Positions 46,401-58,869 of a DNA stretch of 64,000 nt are shown in pieces. Source of the DNA: Tanytarsus gracilentus. Its lineage: Eukaryota > Arthropoda > Insecta > Diptera > Chironomidae. The number at the start of each line of letters is the position of its first letter. The stretch's first letter is position 1. The notes under the pieces are model-generated. The model was not told the origin of the DNA. It did no database searches and saw only the letters and a list, made by a program, of their open reading frames with translations. Made by a program: the position numbers and the translations under genes. The stretch is from the NCBI GenBank assembly GCA_038502055.1, contig JAXRKN010000044.1, positions 778,001 through 842,000 on the forward strand, written 5' to 3'.

Positions 46401-47405
46401 TTTTTCATACCTCGTTTTATGATGCTCAATGTGATCAACTTCCTCCGCTTCCGTTTTACCCTCACTATTTGTGACTTTAATCGTTATGAATTCTCCATTA
46501 TCAGAATCTGAATCTCGCAAGTTATCAATTCTATCTGTATCGTCAGACGTTCTCGCGAACATACGAATGTCTTCCGATTCAGTACTGTTGCGTCTCTCCT
46601 CGTCACCTTTTTCAGCTTTTATGCGGGTTTAAATGCGAAATGAAAAGTGTCGGAAGGAAAAGATAAGAAAAAATATATTCAAAGAAAAATTTCAGTGAAT
46701 TCAAGAAGGTTCGGAAGACATTTAGATTTGAGTTTTGGAATTTTTAATGAACTCAAATTTTATAATTTTTTTAAAGAGGTGTAAATGTATTTTTGGATTG
46801 AGTTCATTTAGAGATAAACGTAAGGCAAAAATACGTTAGAAAAATATTTAAATTTCAGTTTAATAGAATTAAATTTTTAGAACTTTTCAATTTTAAAAAA
46901 TTAATTTAAAAATTTCATAAAATATTTATCCTGACTTGGAAGTTCCTCAAAGATATTTTTTAATAAAATTTGAATTCAATTTTGAGTCAGCAAAAAACAA
47001 CTTAGTGCTTTAAATTCTTAATTCTGACTCAATTCAATAACAATAAAATTTATGGAAAATTTTTCAATTATTCATAAAACACTTGCGCTAATTTTAAATT
47101 CTCATTCACAATAAAAACCGGTGATGACAAACAATGATGACTAAAATAATTTTACTAAAATTTCACATCTGAAATTTGAGATAATCACCTTTCCATCTTG
47201 CGTTCTCTTGCTGAAACGATATCATGCTGGGATCATGGCGAATTGAGCCGGGCAATTGTCTCCAAACTTTTAACGAAGCTTCCGTCACTTCACTGAGTGG
47301 AACGAGAGAAATTATTGATTTTTTACGCGGTATCTCATTGCTTGTATGTTCCGCATTGGACGTTGAGGCACGTCCTCCCAATCCAAGCTTTTTAAAGAGT
47401 CCCAT
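43453..47405 (-). CDS. P-protein/OCA2-like (hoepel-type) transporter, paralogue 4 (867 aa)
   Basis: Eleven exons: 47405..47189, 46606..46411, 46351..45619, 45566..45363, 45310..45178, 44948..44895, 44835..44796, 44733 (one base), 44659..44633, 44571..43658, 43537..43453. The sum is 2,604 nt in frame. It starts MGLFKK and carries the N-terminal VTEASLKVWRQLP block shared by all four paralogues. It has one early membrane segment before a long luminal domain with N-glycosylation sites, then the duplicated transporter core: LLDNVTTVLLMAPIT, GDPPNIIITSN, STLLFFAAMFVLMEAV, FVDSIPVTQ, GASANVICAG, ending FTWH. It shares with paralogue 3 an intron inside IIWE/VVHRT and a fused loop exon. The inferred role is an organellar multi-pass ion or solute transporter with unknown substrate. 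Confidence 0.93.
44733..44733 (-). other. One-nucleotide exon of P-protein gene 4
   Basis: The base T (minus strand) lies between acceptor TTTACAG and donor GTAAGC and completes ATT (Ile526). The flanking introns are 62 and 73 nt. Skipping it leads to TAA within the exon starting at 44571. Confidence 0.8.
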
Positions 47406-50400
47406 TTTAAACAGAAAACACTTGTTTTTTTTCTCGATATTGTCTCAAACTCTTTCGCGTTCAATAATTCATTGTAGTTTGTCACTTGAGTGCATCAACA
47501 GGTGAGTTTTGCATGTACACTTAAATTACATTCAACAATTTCCACACATTTAATTATTTAAACGACAAAATTGTGTCTTTGAAAACGCGTTTGAAAGTAA
47601 TTTGTAAATTCGTGATGAAAATGAGTCGGAAAATTCAAGTGGAGAACTTTTTCCTCGCGAACGTGCGACTTGTTTTGAAAAAATATTTAAATCCGAAAAT
47701 AGACGTAAAAAATATAAATTTTCTTCGTGTGAAAAAAATTCACTCGAGGATTTTTGTGTGTGAGAGAAAATTCAAAATCTTCAAAGTCGCACAAATCAAA
47801 AATCAATCACCAAGTGTCATTTAATGCTTTTCTAATTATGTGCAAATAAAACTTTTTGCCATAATTTTTCCACATCAACTTTTTCGCAAACACAAAGAGA
47901 GGAAAAAAGTTTTCCTTTTCTCGAGAAGAAAAATATTTTTATTTGGGCACGACAAGAGTGAATTCTCACATCTATCCGCACGCAGCATCGATAGAATACT
48001 GAACACAAAACTTTACTCATGAATATGAAAATTTTCAGAGAAAAAATAAATGTTTTTTTTGGCGAGACTCTCTGAGTTGTTTGTGTCGATATACTGTTTA
48101 GTGTATTGTGTAGACCTGCAACAGTTTTTCATTCTCTCCGGAGATACAAATGAAAATTGAGGAAAAACTATGAGAATAAAAACGCTTTTCGAGTGAATGG
48201 CTTTAATGTGAACATAAAAAGCAACTCTTTTGAAAAAAAAAATTGGGGATGATTGAGAGAAGAAAAGTTTTTTGAATTCTCTTTTCATTCGAGTGTGTGT
48301 AAATATCCTCTAAAGAGCGTAAAAGCTATTTTACTTTTTGTTAGTCTCGAGAGGCAAAATAATCCTTTTCCGTGCGATGATATTCAAAAACATTAAATTA
48401 GGGTACAAAAAATCCAGGCACTTTCTTTTGTTGCGTGAAGGGTTTCTGAATGGAAAATTGAATTCAAGTTCTTTGTTTTCAAGCAATAAGTTTCATGGAC
48501 AAAAAGGAGGGAAATGAGTCAAGATGTTTCCATTACTTTTATGTAATCAAATTTCTCATTGAAAATTATTTAATTCTGGAAACTTCAATGATGACAAAAT
48601 TTTATTTTAACGGCTTTTGGAAATTTAAAAATTAATTTAATTTTTTAAAAATAGCGTTGGAACATGATAGAAAATGAAACAAACTTGAGGTTACTATATC
48701 TCTTGCATAATTAAAAAAATGTGCAGAAGAACTTTGCAAATTTTAAGATCATTTTAGAATTAAAAAATCTTTTTTAAAAAAAACGTCATTTTTAAAGATT
48801 TAAAGAATGAAATTAGAATTAATCTGAGATTTTCTAACGTCTTTTTAAATTTTAAAAAATTTTCAGGGTCCTTTTAATTTTAAAAACAAAATTAATATTA
48901 GGTACAAAGCAAATTTTAAGCTACAACAAAAAGTTTAACAAAAAATTTCATTCAACTTTTCCATTTGAACACATGCTCAAACCCTTTTTCTCAAAAATTA
49001 CCCCTAAAAGGATTGCCTCCAGGGACAAAAGCGTTACAAATGGAGAAACATTACATGTGTCAGCTTAAGAATTGGATGGTAGTGAAGTGGAAAAATAGCT
49101 TCTAACAAAAAAAAATATTTACGACTCTCAGCATGACTCAAAGTTACATAAACGTGATCTGATAAGTTTTTGTTTTGTAAAACCATTTCACATCAATTAC
49201 AGATTTTGTAAGAAATTGCATTTAAATTCCAGATGCAGCCTCATTGCATTTTTCATTCTGTCATGAGGGTTATAAAAAAATTTATTGTTTTCCATCGCAA
49301 AAAAAGCAGAGCATGAATAATTGATAAAATACAGCTATCACTTTATCATTTAAATTGAAATAATGTGTTTCAGATGCGACGTCAAATTGATCTTAATGGA
49401 TTGTTGTTTACTTATGCTTCGATATTTTTTTATAAGAGGTCGAATATGTGTCATAATATTTGGAGACGATTCAATTTAAAATATGTCAAAATTGTTTAGC
49501 CATGGAAACATTTATTTTCAACATTATGTGGATCAACTGGTTATTTGCGGATGAGATGTAAACATTTTAAAATCTAATTAATAATGCATGAAATGATAAT
49601 GGATTGTTTATTAGGTACCGAAATAGCTTTTGAGTGGATTAAAAACGAATTATTTAAAATTTACTCAACAAATATATCGATTGCAATTCTTATGCAAACG
49701 TATGAAAATTTCATTACTAATTGGATCTATTTTACACAGCAGAACTTATCAATATTTATTCATGGTCATAAGAAGTGCTCGTTGGGCAATTAATCAAGAT
49801 CGCAAAGCAGTGATATATGACGTGTCGCGTATATTTATAAATTTTTTATTATCATGACAACGCTCAATAGAAAGCAATTAAATAAAGGGAGAGAATTGGC
49901 TGATGAAACTCTGTTCATATCAATTAACTTCAATTCAAAAGAATTGCTTTAAAGTTCTCATAAAAATTTTACGTTCTTTACTCACATCAACTGTTTTTAG
50001 CTTATCAAGATTTTTTCGACTAGAATTCAATCCGAAGCAGTTAAATCAACACAAGCAAAAAAAATGCAAAAGTGTTGATTGACTTCAACAACTTTTTTTT
50101 ATTAATGTCGCGCGCTCCATTGTAATGCAACTAACGACATGTTAAAAATCGGACAGGTAAATTTCAGTTTGTGCTCATAAATATTACAAAATTATACAAT
50201 GTGCAAAAAAGTTGATTGTTCAACTAGAAGTCTGGATGAAATTAAATTTTGAACAGCATTTTTAAAATTATTTTTTAACGAAAAATTTAGTTTTAAAAAA
50301 TTCAATTAAATTTTTAAAACAATTTAGGTTTTTTATGTAAAAAATTAAAATATTTTTAAATAGTCATATGTGCAGTTTTAAAAGTTTATTAAAAACTGCC

Positions 50401-52238
50401 AAAAATATCTAGCCAAGACACATTTTTACAACCTGAGTATTTAAATAATTTTTGACCGTTTTTTATTGGCTAATTTTTAAGAAATACGATCAAAATTTTT
50501 AATTAGTAAAAAACATATTTTCTATCAAATGTTTAAAAATAAATTATTATGCTGATAAACTCCATTCAAATTTGAGTAATTAAATGTGAGAGTGTTGTTT
50601 AAATCATCGAAGGACCTTTTTAATTTTCCCTCATTAAAAGTCAAGCACAAGACAGAAATAAATTTCAAGCCTCCTCAAAACTCCCACATGGTTTAATTTT
50701 ATCAAACAATTTTTTATCTAAAGTGAATTCTCTACAACAATAAATCTCAATATGTGTGTGTATGTGTGTGGAGAGTGTAGATGAGATAGAAGTGACATGG
50801 TGCAAGCTACAATGAATCATTGGCACAAAAATTGTTATCTACAAAAAATGAAGTGGCTAACTTTATTGATTATATCATATGTAAACAAGAGGTCATGAAA
50901 TAATGAATATTTTGATGACGCAAGCAATTTTACATTAGCAAAAAGATTAACCTTGTGAACACTTTTAGCTAATGGCTTTAAAAAAAGTTGAATTTGCTTC
51001 AAAGTGTCGAACGACATCAATTAAGGTGGTTCACTTATCAAAGAAACATCTCGTGTGTGAAATTACAAAATCATTTTTGCAGCTCACAATGTAAAAAATG
51101 GGACTTTTTGTTTGTTCACAATATTCTCCGTTCTTTAGTCAATATTTGTGTAGGAATGAATTTTTATAAATGAGGGGAAAGGAAAAGCACAAACCTTGTC
51201 GTCGATAATCTCTCTTCCGTATGATGTCGTCGGAAAGTTTTTGCAGCCGACTTGAAGCCCATTTTGATTCAATCACAAAATTTCCACTTTTCCTTTATTC
51301 AATTTTCACTCGGAATGTTCACGAAAAAAAAGTTTTGCCTCTAAATTTTATTAACTTTACGTGCGAGTGGAGAAAATATCACAAGAAAAATGAACCATTT
51401 TGACTTTGAGGCTTTAAGGTGTCTCCACGCTCTTTAAGGTTTTGCAAAACACTGGTGAAAATGAAACCAAGAGCGGACTTTGACACCGATGGTTTTCTTC
51501 CAAAACTTTTCTCATTTCCATTATAATTCGTGCTGGAAAAATTATTGTGAGGGTTTTCCAATGCCGCGTTGAACAAAAAGAAAATGAAAAATTTGCCATG
51601 GAAACGAGAAAATGTTGATAGAGAAATCCTGAAGATGTCAGTTGAGTGAGTTTTCCAGTAAAATTTTTACGTTAGGAATAAAAATTAAAGTTTTTGAAAA
51701 AATTGCGGAAATATTTAAAATTTGCAGGTCGGACAAAAAAATTGGGAACTATTTAATAAAAGTTTCAAAAACTTTCATAATTATTTTGTCTTTTTCCTGC
51801 CTGGGACATGGCCAAATGTTACCGTTAAAATTCAAAAAATCCTCATACAAATAAAATTTAAATCTCGGCCCAATGTATTTTCAATAGACAATTGTATACA
51901 AAAAGTATACTTTTATTTAAATTTAAGGCCCAACTTTTTTCATGTCTCACGCAGGGTCTTTTTATATCAAAAATTCCAAAAATCCTTTCAACATAAAAGC
52001 AGGAAACTTTCAATTAAAAGTACCGTGAACATTTTTTCACTTTTTATTCTCTTTTCTTCACACATTCCACAGTTCATTGATTATTCATTTTCTGACCAGT
52101 AGACGGGACGCGAGAAGATGTTATGATTACACAATGAAATCGCGCCCGCTTGTAAGAACAATGTCTGTGCAACTTCTTGGACGGTTGTCAAAGCGTTTAC
52201 CGTTAATTTAACTAAGACATGTCTTGAAGAGAAAAAGG
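47406..52238 (+). other. Intergenic between transporter gene 4 and the lipocalins
   Basis: About 4.8 kb of AT-rich sequence, with the promoter of gene 4 expected just above 47405. Apart from a possible minus-strand first exon at 51195..51262 I see no supported gene, RNA or repeat. Plus-strand frames near 51.7-52.1 kb are low-complexity Phe/Lys/Ser-rich and are not called. Confidence 0.55.
51195..51262 (-). CDS. Possible first coding exon (22 codons), unidentified
   Basis: On the minus strand ATG opens a basic peptide (MGFKSAAKTFRRHHTEE...) and ends at AAG/GTTTGT in phase 2. Codon composition is more balanced than the flanks. Its phase does not match an in-frame acceptor before transporter gene 4, so its partner exon is unknown. 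Confidence 0.25.
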
Positions 52239-52276
52239 TATAAAGTCGATGAGAGACTTATTGATTTGATTCAGTT
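52239..52276 (+). promoter_or_regulatory. Core promoter of lipocalin 1 (TATA + initiator)
   Basis: TATAAA at 52239-52244 and TCAGTT at 52271-52276, about 30 bases apart, 27 bases before the ATG at 52303. The spacing is right for a focused TATA/Inr promoter. Confidence 0.65.
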
Positions 52277-52302
52277 CTACTTTGTCCGGTGTCTCGTTAA
52301 GA

Positions 52303-53353
52303 ATGGCTACAAAAATAGTTTTTACATTGTGTTTAGTTATTGCCACTCAAGCACAAGTGCCTGGATTTGGAAGATGTCCCGAGTACGATGCGATGGCTGA
52401 TTTTAATAAAGAAAAATTTCTCGGTCGATGGATTGAAATCGAGCGTTATTTTACAGTCAGTGAAGTCATATCAAAGTGCATCTCGGTTGATTACGAGCGA
52501 CGTGCCGACGGAAATATTCACGTGAAAAATTATTACACAAACCGAATGTAAATTTTATTTAAATTTTATTTTGCGGGTTCCTTATCGATTATTTTTTAAC
52601 ACAGAAATAATGTTCAGCGCATAATTTCGGGTAAAATAATTCAGACAGCAAAAAGTGGCGAAGGAAAAATTATTGTTGGATATGAGTCTTTCCCTCTCAA
52701 CTACAATGCCACACTCGGTTAGTTATTAAAATTTTTAATCGATAAAAAAATTATAAATTTTGAATATTTTTGAAGATGTTTTGGAAACTGACTACAAAAA
52801 TTTTGCCGTGATTTGGTCTTGCAGCAATATCGGCCCAATTGGACACACTGAAAGTGTTTGGGTAAGTGTGTGAAGAATGTCCCGCTAAAAATATAGTAAA
52901 AAATTAAATCAAAAATTTTAAATTTAAATTTTATTTGGTCGTTGATCAAGGGATGCATTCTTCAAAAAAAATTTAATTAAAAAATTAAATTTAAAATGTA
53001 ACAAAATTAAATCTTCAAAAACTTTTTATCTCCAGCTCATGGCTCGTGAACGATATCCGAGAGGTGAAATTCTTCAAGCAGCTTACGGAGTTCTTGACAA
53101 GTACAAAATGAATCGAGCATTCTTCGTAAAAACTGATCAAGAAAACTGTGAAACTCTTCCACCACCTCAAGAAGCTGTTGATCCATTGACACAACGTAAA
53201 ACTGTCCTGAATGATTTTGATAAAATTACGGTGAATGCTGAAAATATCACAATGATTAGTGAAAATTTAACTTTGGCACCTGAAAATGAAGGAATTGAAG
53301 CAGAAACTAAAAATGATGAACTTATTCCAACAACAGAGGCTCAAACTGTATAA
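52303..53353 (+). CDS. Apolipoprotein D-like lipocalin 1 (253 aa)
   Basis: Four exons: 52303..52547, 52605..52717, 52776..52861, 53036..53353. A signal peptide (residues 1-18) ends before QVPGFGRCP. The lipocalin G-x-W signature is FLGRWIEIER, followed by a Cys in SKCISVDY, the strand motif YKNFAVIWSC, and LMARERYPR near the C-terminus, with the pattern of ApoD/Lazarillo-type insect lipocalins. The last about 50 residues form an acidic, Thr/Asn/Glu-rich tail with N-x-S/T sites that the other two genes lack. A secreted or surface-bound carrier of a small hydrophobic ligand is the family role. The ligand is unknown. Intron positions match lipocalin 2 at the NR(M/L) junction, indicating tandem duplication. 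Confidence 0.9.
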
Positions 53354-53931
53354 ATCAAATTTAATTTAAAACTAGTAAAAAATTAAAATTTTTCAAAAAA
53401 TACTTTTGGATTTTTCTTAAAAAAATTTTTAGAATTTTTTTGGTCTAAAAAATTCAAAACATTCCACAAGGTTCGAAAATAATTTGAGGTTTTCAGCCCT
53501 TGGATATTTTATAAGAGCTAAGAGTAAAAAATCTTAAATTTTTAAAAACATGTTGAATTTTTTATTAAATTTTTTGAGTGCTAAAAAATTATTAAAAGCC
53601 AAAAAAATCTTCGCAAACTTAAAATTCAGTTTAACTTTCTATAAAATCAAATCTTTGATCTAAAAATTTTCTATCGCACACCTCGCGATTAAAAATTCTT
53701 AACACGTTTGTGAATTAAAAATTTAAAAACAAAAGAGTCGATCATGAACTTTCTTCAAGTGAGATAAATTGAAAGCTTAATGAAGTAGAAAATATACGCG
53801 ACAACTAGTACCGTTGTTCCTCTCTGGCAGTTTAATAAGCAGCATATTAAGATGGTCTGAAGAGACGACAAAGGCAATTTCATCAGTCGGTCAGTGAAAG
53901 AGTGTCAGATAAGACGTGTTCTTAAACAGAA
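53354..53931 (+). other. Intergenic between lipocalins 1 and 2
   Basis: AT-rich spacer. A TCAGTC initiator-like motif at 53883-53888 lies 44 bases before the next ATG. Nothing else is seen. Confidence 0.5.
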
Positions 53932-54659
53932 ATGAGGTGTTTCTTGCTGTTTGTGGTGATTTTTGTCGTTTTGGTTAAAATTCAAGGCCAAATTCCTGCT
54001 TTTGGAAGGTGCAAAAATTAAATTAAATTATTTTCACTTTAAAATTAATAAAATCAAAAATCTTTCAAGATGCTCAAACAAATTCAAACCAATGAAGGAT
54101 TTTCAAAAGCTTAAATTTTTGGGTAAGTGGTATGAGGTCGAGAGATTTTATGCGATGCGTGATTTTATCGCGACCTGCATATCAGTGGAGTACGACAGAT
54201 TTGAGGACGGAAAGATTTTTGTGACAAATTCTTACACAAATCGATTGTGAGTAAAAATTATTTTGTGTCAAATTTGCAATAATTTTTAATCTCTAAAATA
54301 TTAGAACTCGTCGACGTGAGACAATGAGTGGGAAGTTCAAGCTGACAACGGGAGAAAATCGAGGTGTTTATGCAGTTCGTTATGAACTTCTTCCGAGCTT
54401 TTTGAACTTCGATGCTCTCCCAGATTTTGTTCAGAGCTTCAACAGCACCATCACCATCCTCCACACTGACTATGATAATTTTGCAATTTTGTGGTCGTGC
54501 AGGAGATTAACTCAATATGGTTCAGCAGAGAATGCATGGCTCTTAACCCGCGATCAATTTCCAACTGAAGAGGTGATGCAAAGTGCATACGGATTTCTCG
54601 ATAAATTCAGTCTCCGTAATCTTTTCATAAAATCAAGTCAAGAAAATTGCGATCCATAA
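53932..54659 (+). CDS. Apolipoprotein D-like lipocalin 2 (202 aa)
   Basis: Three exons: 53932..54008, 54070..54246, 54305..54659. A signal peptide ends at about residue 18 before QIPAFGR. The lipocalin G-x-W motif is FLGKWYEVERF, with the following Cys in ATCISVEYDR, the later strand DYDNFAILWSC and a terminal Cys in SQENCDP. The region around the G-x-W motif closely parallels lipocalin 1 (same SYTNR-type intron junction), but the acidic tail is absent. Secreted lipid/hydrophobic-ligand carrier by family. The ligand is unknown. Confidence 0.92.
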
Positions 54660-54773
54660 AATTTATGTCACGATTTTTCATCATGACATTGAGAGCGATA
54701 AAATGAAGTAATAAATTTTTTCTGTATATAAATTCGGAGAATTTCTACAAAATTATTTAGTTGAAAAATAAAA

Positions 54774-55783
54774 ATGTCGTTCAAGAGACTTTCAGTTGTG
54801 ACAATAATTTTTCTTTCAGTTGCTTTTTTGCAAGCTCAACAACCTGTGGAAGAATGTCCGGAGTTTAGTGAAGAACTTGAAGAAGTTGACATGATCAATG
54901 AAAAGGTAAATTAAGGAGTCTCAAAAGATAATCAAGGGATAGACAATTAATTTAATTTAATTTCAAAAATTTATTCTTAAAAAATGGTAAAAATCACAAA
55001 ACTGTATATTTAAAAAATTCTTTTAGCAAAGACACAAACCTGAAAATTCAAATATTTTTAACGGTTCTCAACGTGACAATTTTAAATAATTAAAATCTGT
55101 TTAATTTCAGTTGATCGGGATTTGGTACCTCCATGCGAGTATTGCTCGATTTTATGAGTTTGAAATGAAGTGCACTTTCATTAATGTCACAGCACCGGGT
55201 GAAAATGAATTGCATTTTGTCAAACATGAGTTCCATAACGTGTGAGAATAAATTCTTTAATTAATTTCACAAAATATTTAAATTTACAACTTTTCAAAGT
55301 ACCAATGACCCGCGAGAAACTTTTGGAATGATTGAATACACCCGAGAAGGAATCACTGATATTTTTTACACCGATCGTAAGATTGTCAAAAATGAAAAAA
55401 TTAATTAATGCTAATTCTAAAATATATTTCAGTCCTGTTGCCATTACAGTACCATACGATAGCATTAAATGAGGGTAAAAAATTTGAATAAATCTAAAAT
55501 TCTTATGTCGATGATAAAATAATTTTTTAAAAGATTACTGGATACTCGTGGCGTGTCATGAATGTGGATTTTACTCCGAGGGAGGTGCAGGAGGTAAATC
55601 AATCCAAACAAGTACTGACAAATACCTTTAAATATATTTATTTCAGTTTACACTTACGTTTTCACGAGACTCCAATATCCCGAATGTGAAATGAATGCAA
55701 AAATAATGGAACATTTAAATGATTACGATATTGGCAAGAAATATGTCGTTTCGCACGATCAAAATAATTGTCCATTCTGTTGA
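54774..55783 (+). CDS. Divergent lipocalin 3 (192 aa)
   Basis: Six exons: 54774..54905, 55111..55241, 55300..55376, 55433..55474, 55534..55593, 55647..55783, together 579 nt in frame. A signal peptide (about 1-22) precedes QQPVEECPEF. The G-x-W signature is LIGIWYLHA, followed by a Cys, and the C-terminus ends NNCPFC. Only these landmarks and the position next to lipocalins 1 and 2 identify it. The rest is strongly diverged and it has more introns. It is probably a secreted binding protein. It could be a fast-evolving tandem copy. Confidence 0.8.
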
Positions 55784-58700
55784 AAAAATATTTTGTAACG
55801 TATAAAACGAAAATTCATAAAAAAGCTTCAAGAAAGCTTCGAGTAAAAGCTCATAAAAATTGGAAATATAACTTGAGTGAATTTAAAAAAAATTAAAAGT
55901 TTTAAAAAAATTGTGAAAAAATAATTTAAAGTCAAAATGAGAAATAAATAAAATTATTTGAAATAAATTTAATTTTAAAACTTTTTAAAAAATTCCATAT
56001 TTTTTAATTTTTCAAATCAAGTTTAAATTTCTCTCGAAAGTACTCAAAATTAAATTGATGCATCACTTTAAAAAGAAGCGCATTGACACGATCGAGTGTT
56101 TTCGCATATATCAAGAATTAATTTTTTATTCATAATCTACGTCAGAAAAAATTCATCGCGTACAGCAACGCGCATTGTTCAGTATTTTTATTAAAGTGGC
56201 TTTTAAAATGTTCTAACATGCTCGCTCGTTTGCTCAGTTAACGTTTAGAGCTTCCCTCGTTAACACTGTATTAGTTTATTCTTTTTCTCTCACTTTTTTC
56301 TGAAACTATCAAGAACAAAGAAAAGAAATTGCGGGCTCGGAATTGATTGGTCTTTAACAAAGGAAATTATTTCGTTCAAGACAGGTATTTACTTATTTAG
56401 GTTCTTCAATTGACGCAAACAAAAATGATTAATGAGGTTTTTGAGGATTGTTATGAAGCGTGTTGGACTTACTTGAGTTAAAAACTCAAATGTGCGTGTT
56501 AAAAATTACAATTACAAAAAAGTTTTATTAAAATTCTTTTAAATAATTAATGTGGCAGTGTGAAGTGGTATTTTGAGACTTATTAATTATTTAAAAATTA
56601 GAAATTATTTTTTGAAGACATTCTTAAGAAAAAAGAATTTAAAAAAATTCCAAACAATTTCAACCTAATAAAATTATTTAATAATGTATTGGAAGAAATT
56701 GCGTTACAAATACAAATTCCAGCGATAACACCGAAGTTCATCTGGTATAAAAATACAATTTTCAACTTGATAATGACAAAATTGTTTTTACTTTACAAGC
56801 TCTAGAAAAAAATGCATGAAATCGATAAAAATTCTTACAATTTATTTTTCAATTGCTTGTCACACCGCCTTAAAACATTCTAAACTTGTCAGCCTTCGCG
56901 ATTAAACTTCCCGGCTTTAATAATTGCCGGCTATTAAGTAGATTTAAATTGATTCACACAGGTTTTTGCAATTAGAAATTTGAGATGCATATTTTGAGAT
57001 ATTTGATCGATTTCTGAAGACGATTGAAATTAATGAAGCTAATAAGAGATTAATTTAGTTTATTTGGATGTAATTTTATGAGGTCTTGTAATTTGTCGCT
57101 TTTAAATTAAAAATCGTTAATTTTGTGCGGTAATTTTTCACTAAAAATCTTAAAGTCTGTCAAATTAAACTTTTACCAATTTTTTCGTTTCAAATTAAAA
57201 TTAATCTAACATTGAAAAATCTTTCATGAGCACTGAACACATTAAGAGTACAAAAAAGTTACAATTGAAGGTCGCATCCGACCATGTTTGCCTCTTATTC
57301 ATCACAATAAAAAAAATTAAACTTTTACGCATCGTTCTGGTGCTAAATTATGACAATCATATGCGATTAAAATTAATATGAGATTGCCTTAGTATGAAAA
57401 TAACCGAAAATAAGTAAAAACTTATGAGAGTTTAAGAAATAAAATATATGAGAATGAGGTTGGGGTTTGAATGTAAATTAGGTAGCAATTCGATTAAATA
57501 AAAAAATGGTTTTTTAAACTTTTAATCATTGAAAATATTTAAATTTAACGATTTTTTATAATGTTAACTGAAATTTTAGGTCACCTAATTTACAAACATT
57601 CCCCATTTAAAAAATTTCTCATTGAAAAAGTAAAAAATTAATTTTTTCTAAATATCAAAAAATCCAAAAAAAAGTCAACAATAATTTCTGACCTATCCAC
57701 AAACTTACATGAAAAATCCATGCGAGTCTAATTGAAAGTGAAAACAAAACTCGTGTTCTCATCTCGCGGTAATTCTTCTCACACACATATGGTTAACGTT
57801 AGAGTCGATGTTTTTGCTCATTTTAATTTTTATCCTCTCTTCATTTGCGGGTAAAAAGTTTGTAGTTGGTCGCGAGTTGTTCAATGAGATAGACGTAATT
57901 TTTTCCAGTGCTTCGTTTACAAATTTTTAAAATTATTTTGACACTTAGAATATTTAAAGTTGAAGCTTTTGAGTAAAAAAATGTTTTAAAAAGTGATGTT
58001 AAGTGTTGAGATGCAAACGAAAAAGTGAATAAGAAAAAAATATTTGAACAACTACCGAAAAATTTTGTAATTCCGACTATTGTTGGTTTATTTGGCTGTG
58101 TTGAGAGACTAAAATGTGAGCATTGCAATTAACCAATGGACCTTGACTATTTTTTGGAGAAATGTCAGCAATTAATTTGAAATTAGTGTTGCAATGATTG
58201 AAGAAAGATTTCAAGGACAGATTGACATGTGCGTCAATACCGCTCGCTTATTTTTCACTGTCAAAGTCACATAAAATTCAATATTGTGCAATTTCGTGAT
58301 TAAGTGCTCGAGAAAATGAGTTTAATGAACTTGAGACGGCTTTTATCGCATGCTAAAACTCTCTCAGTATCAACTTGCACACATACATTTTTACAGTTCT
58401 TAGATCATACATCGAGTCTCTTAACTTCCTCTTCGTAATTCATCGTTCGTAATTCAAGGCTTCACACATTGTTTTTTCGGCTTATAAAAATTATCACCCG
58501 ATTATGCGAACATTATTGGAATATCTATAAAAATATTTCCTTAAGAAATAAATTAAGTATAATTTTATTTCATTTACTTTGTGAATTTTAATTAAATTTC
58601 ATTTTTAAATTCTAAATTTTAGAATATTTTAAAAGATTTAAATTTTATTACCAAAGAATTAAAGTTAAATTCTCATCAATTTATTGTCTTTCATTTGTAA

Positions 58701-58869
58701 ACAAAAATGGTGACGCAAAACAACATGACACAGCGTTAAAGAAATTCAATGATTTCCGACACTTTTTAAAACACTCAAAAAAAATGTTGGAAATCCCTGA
58801 ACCGTAAAAATCTCAAAACTATTCGTAAAATTTACAAATATCAATAAAATCCACAGAAACTTTCCAAAA
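55784..58869 (+). other. Intergenic, no gene seen
   Basis: About 3 kb of AT-rich spacer between lipocalin 3 and the CRAL-TRIO gene. A small hairpin-forming GGTCG/CGACC sits near 57269. The remainder shows no coding, RNA or repeat signal I can support. Confidence 0.55.

Noticed and set aside
51722..52102. 126-codon plus-strand open frame
   Set aside because: Composition is Phe/Lys/Ser/Asn-rich, as expected from AT-rich DNA. There are no domains, promoter or splice support.
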